Below, in pieces: positions 1 through 11,802 of a stretch of DNA of 64,000 bases. Position numbers and translations under genes: made by a program. Source of the stretch: Bicyclus anynana (Eukaryota; Arthropoda; Insecta; Lepidoptera; Nymphalidae); NCBI RefSeq assembly GCF_947172395.1, contig NC_069094.1, positions 5,253,292 through 5,317,291 on the forward strand, in the 5' to 3' direction. Below the pieces are notes generated by a model, which made no database searches, was not told the origin of the DNA, and was given only the letters and a program-made list of their open reading frames with translations. Positions within the stretch are counted from its first letter, which is position 1. Every line of letters begins with the position of its first letter.

Positions 1-95
1 GAGACCGTTGTGTTTGGAAGTCCATGCAAGAGTTCTATGTCCAGCAGTGGACGCCCATCGGCCATCGGCTGATAATGAATGAATAAATGAAGTCT
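1..95 (+). mobile_element. 3' end of a dispersed LINE-like repeat
   Basis: The sequence ctatgtccagcagtggacg...catcggctgataatgaatga resembles the terminal segment of a common lepidopteran non-LTR element. The same end recurs at about 640-700 and, reversed, at 39640-39700. Confidence 0.55.
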
Positions 96-464
96 TAGTA
101 GTAGTGAAGCTTTGTGTGAGAACTCGACCGCGAAAGTACTATGTTCAAGATTATATCTGTCTTCAATGAGGATTCCTGTGTTCCTGACTTAAAAGGCATG
201 GTTGCCGGTATTTTTTCAGGTTGCATGGTATAACTGTATTTTCCAAGAGTACTAACGGACCCGGTTAAGCTTCGTTATCGTTTTGTTACAAAAACTGTGA
301 TACATGAAGAACCTCTCGACCGATTTTGTGCAAACTTCACATAAACCATCTACTAAATGGTCCGACCAAAGCCTACATTTGGTTTGGATCTTTCCGCCTT
401 GAATTATAAAATTACCTCGAAAAGTGGTATTGATGTTTATTTATATAGATAAGTATGTTGTGTG

Positions 465-700
465 AAGCAACTGCTAGCCAGGCTCGATGGCTTTGGGGTC
501 CCAAGGTGCTGGAATAGTGGCTTCGCACTAGAAAGCGCAGTGTTGGTGACTCCCCACCAGGTGGACTGACGACATCAAGCGAGCCGCAGGGACTCGCTGG
601 ATGCAGGTGGCTCAATATCGTGATGTTTGGTTGTCCCTACAAAAGGCCTATGTCCTGCAGTGGACGTCCATCGGCTGACGTGATGATAATGATGATAGAA
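465..700 (+). mobile_element. 3' fragment of the same LINE-like repeat
   Basis: It ends tatgtcctgcagtggacgtc-catcggctga with an ATG-rich tail. Its reverse strand reads SLDVVSPPGGESPTLR, matching SLDVVSPPSEEG read at 39790, so this and the 39.7 kb piece are the same family in opposite orientation. Confidence 0.65.
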
Positions 701-932
701 ACCATACAAAAGATCGAAATAGTATAGTAGTTGTCTCTTCTAAATAATTGTTAGGTACCAAATCACCTGCTGTGCAAGACGAGGGTAAAGTTTGCGTGTG
801 ATGTTGTTGAACGACCTCTATACTGCTGTAACTTAGCGAACGACGTTATCTACGTCAGAGATAGGATGCTATTGTTCGCGCACCCTTTGCTACGACGAAA
901 ATTAAATTCCCTTTCTTTTGTTTATTATTTAT

Positions 933-1120
933 ACTAATATTATAAAGAGGTCAAGTTTGTAATAATCTCTGGATGTACTAAACTAATTTTATAAATTGTT
1001 TTACCTATACATAGAAAGCTACGTTATTCGTGAAGGTCATCTTAGGCTATATATTTTCATCTCCGTATTCCGCACTGGAATGGGAACTGCGGGTGAAACC
1101 GCGGTGTGTCTGGTAGTTTA
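933..1120 (-). repeat. dispersed repeat F2 copy
   Basis: It contains actaatattataaag, aaggtcatcttaggctatat, ctccgtattcc and gggtgaaaccgcg. Read in reverse this matches the 35065-35250 and 56890-57072 copies. Confidence 0.6.
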
Positions 1121-2794
1121 ACAGTAAAGTAAATTAACTTTTAAATTCCCTTCTTTTTTTTAGTATCCAATAATAAAGTAAAGAACGACTTTGTGGTTTT
1201 TAACTCTCCAAAATCTGTGTTCACCCAGAAAATGGAAATTCGGTGTTACGAGTACTTTGCTAAGTTCATCAAAAATGCGGAATAACTGTTATTTTATTAT
1301 TATTCGCGAAATATGAATATTTAATTGGGAGCTTCATTGAACATTGTCAAATCAATTGAGGATGCTTCTCAGTTCCATTTTACTATGATGTTTTGGAGTG
1401 AAACATAGACGTTCTGACAGCGAGGATTTTTTGACAGCTCTAGGTGGCATTGTCGATTGGACACCTAGGTTTTCGTAAAATAAATTAGTTATTCACTGGA
1501 AACTTTGTTATTTAATGTATTGACCAAAATGGCCCGAAGCTAATCGTGTAATGAAAGTGCGTGCAGTGTATTTCTTGTTAACTCTTCTGCGCTTGGATAT
1601 TTTAGTTGCGAAGGAAACTTGAACTCTCATAACGTCTGGTGTAAGATAAATCCGTTCCCTCCATTAATAATTCCAGGGGAGCACTAAAACATATTTCTTT
1701 TTGCAATTACGGCGTCAAAGTCTCGGCTAATTGGGAGCTTTCGGCGCCCACTTGACTTTTAATGTCGGGGCGCGCGCCGAATACCGACAGCCTGGATCCC
1801 CGACGCTCGCCCAGGCCGATATTATCTATTTAAATAATTACTTTGACGAAATCCTTACAGACATGCTATGTCTGAATATTTTCAAAGTTATTCACTGCGA
1901 AGTTTTCAGTTCAAAAAGGTTTAATCTCCTTGGAATTACTAGTAAACTGTCTAGATACTGTAATAGTATATTATAATCATTCAGGTCAAGAAAGGGTCAT
2001 CGGTCTTGAAAGTGTTTTCAAGAACGAACCGTATGGAATATTATATTTGTCCTGTGGTTTTAAGTTTACAATTTACGAGCATGTGCTTATATTTCCCCTG
2101 TATCGAAAAATGGTTGAAGGTTTGAACCAGAGGTATTGTATGCGACTAATTTTGGGATCCGTGAGTATGTGGAAAAGTGTCAGAATAATAAGACTTTAGA
2201 GGCAGGTCATCTCCTCCCAGATAAAAGGCTTTACCTCCCTACCCGGGTAAGGCGCGGGGGATCTTGTTCCCCCGTTTGTGTCCTTCCAGCTCCTTTCCGG
2301 ACTGAAGCCTTTTGGCCTAAGGGTATAAATGAATGTCAATCCATGTGCAATGTGTGGGCAGGCAGGACAAAATCACGACAGCGCGACTGTGGCATAATAC
2401 TAATCTGTTATGAAACACTGACGGAGACATCCGGATGGCTGGTTATGTCTCAACATGCCACTAAACGTTGTTGTCAATTTTCGCGTTAGGATTAGCCTAA
2501 CGCAAAGAAACTGACAAGCAATGCGTGCATAAGCCATCGCTGTAATAATTGTGAAAGTTTGGTACAGTGTAAATGGATAAAGTTGCGAGGGCGGCGCGGC
2601 ATCGATCGCAGTTCGTCGCCCTACTTACCGCTGTTCCGATGCACTTACCGAGTTGCAAACCGCGTTGTGGGATATAGGTCACCCTGAGTTGCATATTTTT
2701 AAGAAGTGGTCGAACTACCAAACTCCATATGCTTGTGTCAGTTTGGATGTGTAGGTACACCAATCTAGGTACACCAAGAATTTAATTTTTTCTT

Positions 2795-2990
2795 GCTATA
2801 CTATATAATAATAAAGGTGAAGTTTTGTTTGTTTGAACGCGCTAATCTCAGAAACTACTGCTTCGATTTGAAAAATTCTTTCAATGTTAGATAACCAATT
2901 TATCGAGGAAGGTTATAAGCTATATATTATCCCCGTATTCCTGGGGGAACGAAAACCTCGCGGGTGAAACCGCGCGGTTTTTGCTTGTTC
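2795..2990 (-). repeat. dispersed repeat F2 copy
   Basis: It reads tttgtttgtttgaacgcgct, aatttatcgaggaaggtta, ccccgtattcctgggg, then ggtgaaaccgcgcgg. It is the reverse complement of the 35.1 kb and 56.9 kb copies. Confidence 0.65.
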
Positions 2991-3339
2991 TGTTATAAAA
3001 TACCAATTTAGTACTGAATAAAATAACGACATACCCTTAATATGAACATGACTAATAATAAATATGACTAATAATTTTACTTTAACCTAAACTTATCCTA
3101 TAATCTCTGAAATAAATTGATATTTTACAGATACTATACACAATCGAAATTAAATAACTATTAATCTCTTCCTAAATTTTTACTTCGTGCAAATTACTAA
3201 ATCACTCTACGGAACACTTAACACATTGAAAAAAAATCTAATAAATCAATCGTTAATTTCTCATAGTACAAAAAGTACTTTAAATAGCACTGGGTAAAAT
3301 GTGTAAACAACAGTTAATGTGTAAATTGATTTATTATAG

Positions 3340-3525
3340 ACTAGACCGACGCCCCGCGATTCTCGTTCCCGTGAGAATACGGAGGTAAATTACTATAGCC
3401 CATGACACTCACATATATCGTGGCTTTCTAGTGGTAAAAGAATTTTCAAAATCGATTTAGTAGATCCAGAGATTACCCTGTACAACACCAAAAACTTATA
3501 CTCCTTTTACTTAATATTAGTATTG
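3340..3525 (+). repeat. dispersed repeat F2-like copy, diverged
   Basis: It contains accgacgccccgcgattctc, ttcccgtgagaatacgg, aattttcaaaatcgatttag and ends tactttta-type AT-rich with taatattagta. Confidence 0.5.
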
Positions 3526-4439
3526 ATTGGTTTATTGAAAAACTATAAATCGGTACCAAACATTCTGGTTCACAGTACACTTGTAACATGACAGATTTTA
3601 AATAAGTTAACTACCTAATTTAATATTGATATCTTAGTTAAAGTTTTATAAATACTATTCTCCGAAATAAAAAATAAATCCGGAATAAATTCAAAATCAC
3701 CGAAACATGGATATTTAATATTTATGAGATAAAATTTCGCAGAGATTGTGTTTAGTTTGAATAATGGTTTTATTTTTCAATTGTTTCATGACGTCACTAT
3801 AATAAATCCCTTACAAACGGAGCGTTTGACAAAAATATTAGTTAACAAATATACAAATCTACGAATTTACTTTAATTATTTCGAAATAATATTCATTCTT
3901 CCCAAGTAATGCAACACTGATACAGGTAATAATAGCGCATTGATAATGTTTTCAATGCAGCAGTCGATTTGACGTTTGCTGTCACTTGTCATGTTATAGA
4001 TGAATTAAGGGCGCCATCTTGATTCAACTCAAAAACTTGGGTTTTAATTTTATTGATTTCTTTTTAATTAGTTAGATTTATTTACTTATTTAAATTTTAA
4101 TAAAATCCTTGTATTCTATAAATTTTAATGATACGGAGTACAAGAGTGGACCTGAAATGGACCATCTCCTTTGATATGAGTCAACTATCCTATTGTGTAG
4201 ATTAAGAGGCAGATTTAAACGTGTTACTCGATTCTGAACTCGTTTGAGTTGTCTTCGTTGAGCCTTTATGAGTCGTTATAGAGGAAATGGTCATCGTTAA
4301 CTGTATTTTTATGTATTAGGCATTTATATTTCGCACGATTTTGAAGGATCAAAATAACTATTACTATTAAAAGTTAACGGGAATCTGAATAAAATTGTTA
4401 TATTTTATAGAATTTGGAATAAGATATAAAGGTATCATT

Positions 4440-4650
4440 TCTAATTTTGCTAGTGTCTCCCACGACTTCGCCCCTTTATAAATTTTGTCCAAGCTAATCT
4501 TCGGAACAGCTGAAGCTATTTTAAAGAAGCGAAGTTAAGGTTATTGAGCAACATATAGGCTACTGTTTATCCCGAAAAAAATAATGGTCCCCGTGGGATT
4601 TGTGAAAAACGAACTTTATGCGCCGAAAATTAGTAGTGCTAACGTTAATA
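4440..4650 (+). repeat. dispersed repeat F1-like copy, diverged
   Basis: It contains cacgacttcgcccctttata, tataggctactgtttatccc and ccccgtgggatttgtgaaa, which resemble the F1 family. Confidence 0.45.
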
Positions 4651-5315
4651 GCAATTAGCAAAAGTCATTTTGATGTAGGTACTCGTATAACTACGAGTAA
4701 GTATAGAATGTATACGAAAAGCGCGCCAGTCAAAAAATTAACGAGAATGATAAAAATAAAACAGCCAGGGAGCAACAAGCCCCAGTGACTTATGGAAATG
4801 AACGGGTATTTTTCCAACGGGGTCTTTTATAAATTTTTACTAAAGACATTTTCGGAGCCCTGCGGTTTGCGCAAAACATCACATCTCTCTCATATTTACG
4901 CTCCTTAACTTGTGTAATTTCATAATGTCTGGCTCGGATAAAAATTATACTATGACAATTTTCAACTCCGTACGTACTTAGAACCGGTTGGGCGATGAGA
5001 GAATATTTTTTCATATGTATATTTACTTAAAAAATAATTTAGTTTGTAATTTACTTGTATGTAGTGCTCATAGTTTTCGTTTGGGTGATGTATATTTGCT
5101 TGAAACTTAAAATGTCAGTAACGTACAAACGCTAAAAGCTAAAGGTACAAATAATTATTCATCTATATGTTCATGTCCCACAGATGGGCACGAGCATAGC
5201 TTCTAGAAGAGCCCAAAGTAGTACCTACTTTGTTTGACTTTGTTCCACTATGCTCCAAATTCATCTACAGATCTACATAATATATCTATAATTTTACTGA
5301 CTGGATTTAATAGTA

Positions 5316-5520
5316 GCCGTGATAGCCCAGTGGATACGACCTCTGCCTCCGATTCCGGAGGATGTGAGCTCGAATCCGGTCCGGGGCATGCACCTCCAAC
5401 TTTTCAATTGTGTGCATTTTAAGAAGTTAAATATCTCGTGACTCTAACGGTGAAGGAAAAACATCGTGAGGAAACCTGCATACCAGAGAATTTTCGTAAT
5501 TCTCTGCGTATGTGAAGCTT
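5316..5520 (+). mobile_element. tRNA-derived SINE, family A, 3'-truncated
   Basis: The head has A-box-like gatagcccagtgg and B-box-like gctcgaatcc. The body continues with aacatcgtgaggaaacctgc and ataccagagaa. It is shared with 20265-20550. Confidence 0.75.
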
Positions 5521-5607
5521 TGATTGCCTTGCCTTGCTTTGATTATGGGTTGATCAAATCAAAAATTTAATATTAATAATCGTAGAATAGTATGGTTGTT
5601 GATGCTT

Positions 5608-5643
5608 AACCAGTGTCAAAGTTTAAGAACTTTGACACTGGTT
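5608..5643. repeat. perfect 16-bp hairpin
   Basis: Arms aaccagtgtcaaagtt and aactttgacactggtt are separated by taag. No T run follows that would suggest a Pol III end. Function is unknown. Confidence 0.9.
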
Positions 5644-6840
5644 CATCGTTTTTCATCGTAGTTTCGTTTTTGCAATCATCTAACTAACATACATTACATA
5701 CATTACATAAAATAACATTAGTATAGTAGTGATAGTAACAGATAGTAACGTTATTTTAACGATAAACTGGTATTTACGTAATTTCGTTGAAATAATAATG
5801 TTAGATCGTCGTAGAAACAAAAAAACCTTATCACTTAATGTAAAATAGTGCATTCAAGCCTATTTCGTTGAAATAACTATTTTAAATCATCACAAAAACG
5901 AAAATACGATGAAAAACTATGTAGTGACTGATTACTTGAATGGTACACCGAGTTACATAATAACCCTGATGATAGTGATCGTTAATGAATTTAACATTAT
6001 CGCCTTAAGCCCGCCAACCCGCATTAGAGCAGTCAGGTGGGTCTCCATAAACAGGGAAGCCTGGTCCTGTAGAGGGCCGTTAAAATTAGGCTGATAATGA
6101 TGATTTAGATAAGATTTAGATAATATTGGCGGTAAATTTGCCTTACGAACCACTAGTAGGTACACTAAAAACTGATTGATTTGACATTTCCTCAAATACA
6201 AGTAAATGCTTGTACAGTAAGCCTATTTGAATTTCTATTTGGCACAGACTTGCGCTTTCTATTTTATATGCCCAGTATAAAATCGTTCGAACAAAGCCAG
6301 TCAAAATATAGTACATAATACATATCAATTTGCATATTGAATGATTTCATTCAAATCATCGTGCAAATACTCGTTATTGAATATTTACGTAACAAACGGA
6401 TTGGTACAATATCCCTTATGAATAAATTGTCATATCTCCCTACGGTTACCTGCCCCAAATGTAATGACTCACCACTGCTGTCAGCTATAATTAATTTGAA
6501 CCCTAACATCATTTTGACATGAAAACCTGTAGTAAAACGCAAATAATAGATAACTTTTGGTTTTCATTCGTTAAAGGTATAGGTTAGTAAATCATAGAAT
6601 TAACAAGAGAATATACCAATTTGCTATAACAATACTACGAGTAGTTACTTTAATACGGTTTTCTTAGAAATTAGGGATTTTCATACGTACTTAAACAACT
6701 TTTCTTGCCCATGTCACTCCTTAGGGGTGTTGAATTATTATTAGCGGTTAAGTTCAATAAATTTATGCTAGTGCTAACATACTGTAGAGAGGGAATACTT
6801 GTAAGTATTGCATATATTTAGTTATTGAGCAATTGTTTTA

Positions 6841-6907
6841 CAGCATAGTACATTGTACATACGTCATACATACAGCATAGTACATTGTACATACGTCATA
6901 CATACAG
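6841..6907 (+). repeat. 32-bp direct duplication
   Basis: cagcatagtacattgtacat followed by acgtcatacata occurs twice in a row, then a third truncated start (cagcatatcat). Confidence 0.85.
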
Positions 6908-7659
6908 CATATCATACCTGTTATATAGACAACAATATTTTATACTGTAGATAGATAATGCGGAAAATTTGGTCTTATCACCGAAACTCTGTCGAGTCTC
7001 TCTCTGTCGACTCTGTCTCGAATCTGACAATATATTTTTATTTTTTAATTAAGAAAGACTTTAGGATATAGATTCCTGAGAATAGCGCATTTAATCAAAC
7101 AAACAAACTCTGCAGCTGTATATATTAGTATAGATTTCACATTGACGAACTGGAAGGGCGCTTCAAAATCGTTCCAAATAATTTTCAACATTGTATTTGG
7201 CATTTAAATCTTCTCGTAGTTATGTTAAATAGTACCATATCAAAAGTATCATCGCGGTACGCAAAATTATGAAAGTAAAAATGGCGACGTTTTATCTTGA
7301 ATTAATTCAATATAAACGTATTCGTATAATATGCCGGTAGGCCGGTACATAATTGCCTCCTGTCTCTGACAGAACGACAAAACCGGACTGGAAACCGTTA
7401 CGGACGTGAACTTGACATCATTATAGGAGAACGATACTATTTTATATGGGCAATGTTGAGGAAGTTTAATTTTTTATCGGCAACGTAGCTTTAAAAAAAT
7501 AAAACAGTCGGGTAAAAGATCGAGCAATTTGTTAGCTCTGTAAAAAAAATATAACGTTCGATATTTTGCGTTGCGGAAAGAGAGTTGTGTTTTTCGGTGT
7601 ATGTATATTTTGGAAAGCTCTATAAGACAAATTTCAAATTTCAATGCGGTGTCTTTTAT

Positions 7660-7900
7660 GAGGAAGTAGCGGACACCCGCGTGAAACTCGATGTAAACTT
7701 TCAACTACCCCTACCCAACTCTACTCCTACCCTGCCCCTACCTTTTCCTGAATTTTCTTTGCTATAAACCTCACGGAGCCCGAGACCTTTCCAACGAATG
7801 CAAAACCATGGAAATCGGTTCGTGCGTTCTGGAGTTATAGCATCAGGAAGGAAAACCCTACCTATTTTTGTATTGTAGATTTGTCAAGGTGAGATAGCAG
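7660..7900 (+). repeat. dispersed repeat with C-rich (CTACC)-like core
   Basis: gcggacacccgcgtgaaact is followed by a run of cctaccc-type repeats and then gagacctttccaacgaatgc and tggagttatagcatcagg. A similar head plus a longer CTACC run occurs at 25510-25690. Confidence 0.6.
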
Positions 7901-8025
7901 CATTCTATCTAAGAAAAGCATGAAAATTTGAAATTAAATATTATTTTTGGAGTATAACATGGATAGACCGACAGCCAATTACTTCAACAACTTCTATGTT
8001 TCATTCTTCTTTTTAGCTCTCCCAA

Positions 8026-8100
8026 TTTTTTAACCGACTTCCAAAAAGGAGGAGGTTCTACGTTCGGCTGTATGTATGTTTTTTTGCTTTTATATTCTAT
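8026..8100 (+). repeat. F3 repeat end
   Basis: ttttttaaccgacttccaaa followed by aaggaggaggttctacg and ttcggctgtatgtatgttt. The same end occurs at 14435-14480, 25868, 29015-29071 and 31862-31920. Confidence 0.6.
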
Positions 8101-8426
8101 GTATTGACACCCTATTTCTACTGTTTGAACTATTAATGGATATTACCTCCTAGCAATAGAACATTTTGCCAAAAAAGAACGCAGTTGCGGGGTGACTCAC
8201 TTGTGAAAGTGTAAATTATATATTTTATTGTAACACAATAAATAAGTAGTAAATTTACAAGAAGAAATACAGCGCAGACGTGTAAAAAGCGAATCACGTC
8301 TCACTATAAAAGTAATTTCGTTCAAAAGCATTTAAACACGTACGAGTATACGTATAAATTTTAAGACGGAAACTTTTAGGAGGAAATGAGAAACATTGTA
8401 AAACTACGAGTATGTGTACCTACATT

Positions 8427-8582
8427 TGACGGCCTCCGTGGCGCAGTGGTATGCGCGGTGGATTTATAAAACGGAAGTCCTGGGTTCGATTCCCGGCTGG
8501 GCCGATTGATGTTTGTTAATTGGTCTAGGTCTGGCCAGTGGGAGGCTTAGGCTGTGGCTAGTTACCACCCTACTATTATCGT
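8427..8582 (+). mobile_element. tRNA-derived SINE, family B, truncated after the head
   Basis: The head gacggcctccgtggcgcagt has an A box (tggcgcagtgg) and the B box ggttcgattcc, followed by the family body ggtctggccagtgggaggct. The copy stops at about ccaccctact. Confidence 0.8.
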
Positions 8583-10574
8583 ACTCTAAAATAAGACGAG
8601 CACGTTAGTATTAGAATTATTAAAATTAAAATATTTAACCATAATAACATAGCCATTCATTACTACATCAAACTGACTTAATTATATTTCATATTTCGAA
8701 TACACTATAAACCTTCTAGCTTCTTTAGTTTTAACTACATTAAATACTTTAACTTGAACACTTGTAACCACACAACAGTTGATACTCGAGTATCTATTGT
8801 ATGGCACGAGCGAAATCACGGACTGGCAACCGCTAGTAGCAGGGTTAAAGACATCTTTTACAGTTAACTTATACTCCCCTTCTTCGTTCGTGTTGGCTCC
8901 CAGCCAAGAATCTAACAATGCAATGGCTATACGGATAACAGACTTACTCAATTCTCTCACCTAAACCTAATAATCTATTTATTAAAAACATCTACATTTA
9001 AATGCGACGGCGTCGTTGAAACGCGCCGACGTCTTACCTTACAACACTTAAATACTTGTAAATTAAACAATGACGTTGGAATCAAAAGGGCTTGTGAGTT
9101 TAGTAGGAAACAGATGTCCTGTGAGCGCGAGTTGACGTAAAATATTCGAGACCTCATCTTCGCCGGGCAAACCAGCGAAATTATAGAGAAACGTAGGAGA
9201 CGAGAAGCTAGGCTTAATGTCTTGAGACCACCTTGAATCATCGCTTCATATGCACTGATAAAATATCCAAGCGTAATTATAATTCTTGGCTTACCTAAAT
9301 TGATTACCCAATTCGCCTCCTTAGTACCTATTGTTAAAGCTAACCCTCCTATACTTGTACACTGGCAGTCATACTAAAAAACGATGATAAAAATATATAA
9401 TACTAAAAAACATGAATATCGGGTAAATAATAACAAAGTGATTTCTCTTTCTATCATCAGCAACATAACATTAGGAAGTAAGAGACGAAACATCGCGTAC
9501 TCTACAACATTTAAGGGGTACTCTACAACAGTTAAGGGGTCTTATTCAGTATGAAAACATGCCGCACTATGACTCGATGAGGGTTTGAATGTTTGACTCA
9601 TATACAATTAGTTTGCAACAAATTACAATGCTCGATTACCCAGACAACCCGCGCTATAAACATAGGGTAAAGCGAGAGGGTAGAAACTATTTTGATTATA
9701 AACATTATTGTAACCCTTTTCATATTGTACCTATATAGATACAATATGAAATAATATATAAAATATATAGATACGTATTTAGCTAAACAACCAGATAATG
9801 TTTATTTTGATTGAAGTTTTTCATAACAACCCAATGAAAATGATAAGAGAAAGTGACATGATGTCTTTTACATCATGACACTTTATATCAAGAATGAGTC
9901 TTTTATTATATTTATTAATAATTTATTTAATAATAAACTTTGGTGTTTGAAGTATTTTTTTATTTAGTTTTAATTTTTATAATATAGAAAGGTTTAAGAC
10001 TTTGTAGGTACCTACTACTACACCTTGTTCGAGTACGTTAGCCATTGTCTGTCAAGTTGGGTCAGGGTAGCTTAGCGACAACAACATTTTACATATGAAG
10101 ATTTATGCGAGATCGCTTTTATATCGACTCCGACAAGAAAATTATCCCTAATTTTAATCAGGTCCCACTTTCGAGTAGCCAACAGAAGCAGCGATATCAA
10201 ATGCAAATCAAGTTCCGATATCCGACATGTGGTTACGGCCTGTTAAACTTTTTTTTTGGTTTCATGAAAACTTACCTCCTTTTTTTTGAAGTAGCTGAAC
10301 AGTGGCGCAGCCAGGGCACGAGCTGCTTAATAAAGTAGGGCTAGACCGCACTTGACCTGTTTTATTCGTATTTTAGCTGCAATGGAAATAATAGGCACAA
10401 CGTTGTTTTATGGATTGCGGCTATTGTCGCATGTTTAGCGGTTTGATATGAACTCCGGTATTGTGAGATACTTCATACTATGCAAGCCTACTTACTGTCG
10501 GCAAAGCCAACAAGTTTGCAAATTAATTTAAATCGACAATTTTTTTTTGGATGTAGGTATACGAGTACCTCTAT

Positions 10575-11465
10575 TATGCAAAATTTCAGCACATTCAAAA
10601 TTCAAAATTCAAAATTCAAAATTCATTTATTTCAAGTAGGCTCAGTTTACAAGCACTTTTGACACGTCAGTTGACTATTTGTAAAGATTCTACCACCGGT
10701 TCGGAAGGCAGGTTCTGCTGAGAAGATACCGGCAAGAAACTCAACAGTTGCTCTTTTGAAAAAGTCATACAGTATTACAATTTACATTTGATAACAATTA
10801 AATTACAATTTCTTATAGTTTTATTTCCTGTGTGAAGGTGGAAGCTGATCCAATGGCCTCCAAGCACCTTTGTCGTTAAGGAACTCATCAATAGTGTAGT
10901 AACCTCGACTAAGTAAATGTTTTTTAACACATTGCTTAAAGTTGTGCATTGGCAAGTCCATCACAGTCTTGGGGATCTTGTTATAGAAGAGTACACCCAA
11001 ACCCACAAAAGATTTTTTAACTCTTTGGAGACGATATGCAGAAATAACTAACTTATGCCCGTGTCTAGTAAGACGTGGGTTTAGATCTCCTTTTCGTTTG
11101 TGCAAATTAATATTTTGTCTCACATAAACTATACTGTTATATATATACTGACAGGCTACTGTTAAAATGCCTATTTCTTTAAACTTTTGACGAAGGGACT
11201 CGCGTGATTTTAGTTGATATATTGCTCGAATTGCTCTTTTTTGAAGTACAAATATAGAATGTATATCAGCAGCCTTGCCCCACAACAAAATACCGTAAGA
11301 CATTACGCTGTGAAAGTACGCAAAATAAACAAGTCTAGCTGTATCAACATCAGTAAACTGTCTTATTTTTCTCACTGCAAAAGCAGCTGAGCTGAGTTTA
11401 CCTGACAGTTTTTCTATATGAGCACCCCACTGAAGTTTAGGATACAATTCAGTTGAGGATACATG
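10575..11465 (-). mobile_element. 5'-truncated jockey-like non-LTR retrotransposon with (GAATTTT)n tail
   Basis: An open frame at 10821-11447 on the - strand encodes about 208 residues from the C-terminal part of a LINE reverse-transcriptase protein: AFAVRKIRQFTDVDTARLVY, FHSVMSYGILLWG, LQKRAIRAIYQL. These are hallmarks of the lepidopteran jockey-type ORF2 end. The catalytic YxDD region is absent. The 3' end carries a stop, a short UTR (aaaagtgcttgtaaactgag) and repeats of gaatttt. The element ends abruptly at about 11465. Confidence 0.85.
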
Positions 11466-11610
11466 TTTTAAAAATCATTTAAAAATACTTACTAGATACT
11501 AAGCGAATTAAATTATTAATTATCTTAAAAATGCTTCAAAAAGCTCTAGGTACCTACAAAGCAAGTTAAAGTAAAAGAGATATAAAAGAGCAATTTGTAT
11601 TCTGTAACAG

Positions 11611-11802
11611 ATGAACCGCAGTCGACAGTTTTCGGCTCGGTGACGGACGGCGTGTTCGAGGGGAAGATCGTGCTGAACGACGGCGCTTACTACGTGGAGC
11701 ACGCGCGGCGCTACTTCCCGCCGAACGGGACGCGCTCGCGCGTGCACTCTGTCATCTACCGCGAGGGCGACGTCGTGGACCCGTACGCGCACAGGAGGCA
11801 CG
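11611..11802 (+). CDS. kuz: kuz exon A (middle of prodomain)
   Basis: The acceptor is tctgtaacag and the donor GTGAGT. The exon enters with two bases of a split codon and leaves in phase 1. It encodes the ADAM10 prodomain stretch with GSVTDGVFEGKI, YYVEHARRYF and HSVIYREGDV, which parallels the human GSVIDGRFEG / FYVEPAERY / HSVIYHEDD blocks. Its last 129 bases are also the seed of the tandem array that follows. The preceding exon was not found in the window. Confidence 0.93.

Larger units (their letters stand above)
700..10570. other. sequence left of the first visible kuz exon; mostly unannotated
   Basis: Besides the listed repeats I see no exon. Stretches with nothing recognised include about 1.2-2.7, 3.55-4.4, 5.7-7.6 and 8.6-10.5 kb. 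The missing kuz 5' exons, if present, are too short or too poorly conserved for me to identify. At about 3960-4020 there is a TGTCA-rich segment followed by ggcgccatctt that looks promoter-like but leads to no visible gene. Confidence 0.45.

Noticed and set aside
8427..8505. tRNA gene
   Set aside because: A and B boxes are present, but the same head occurs five times with a common non-tRNA body and A-rich tail, and an acceptor-stem fold is not evident. It is a tRNA-derived SINE.
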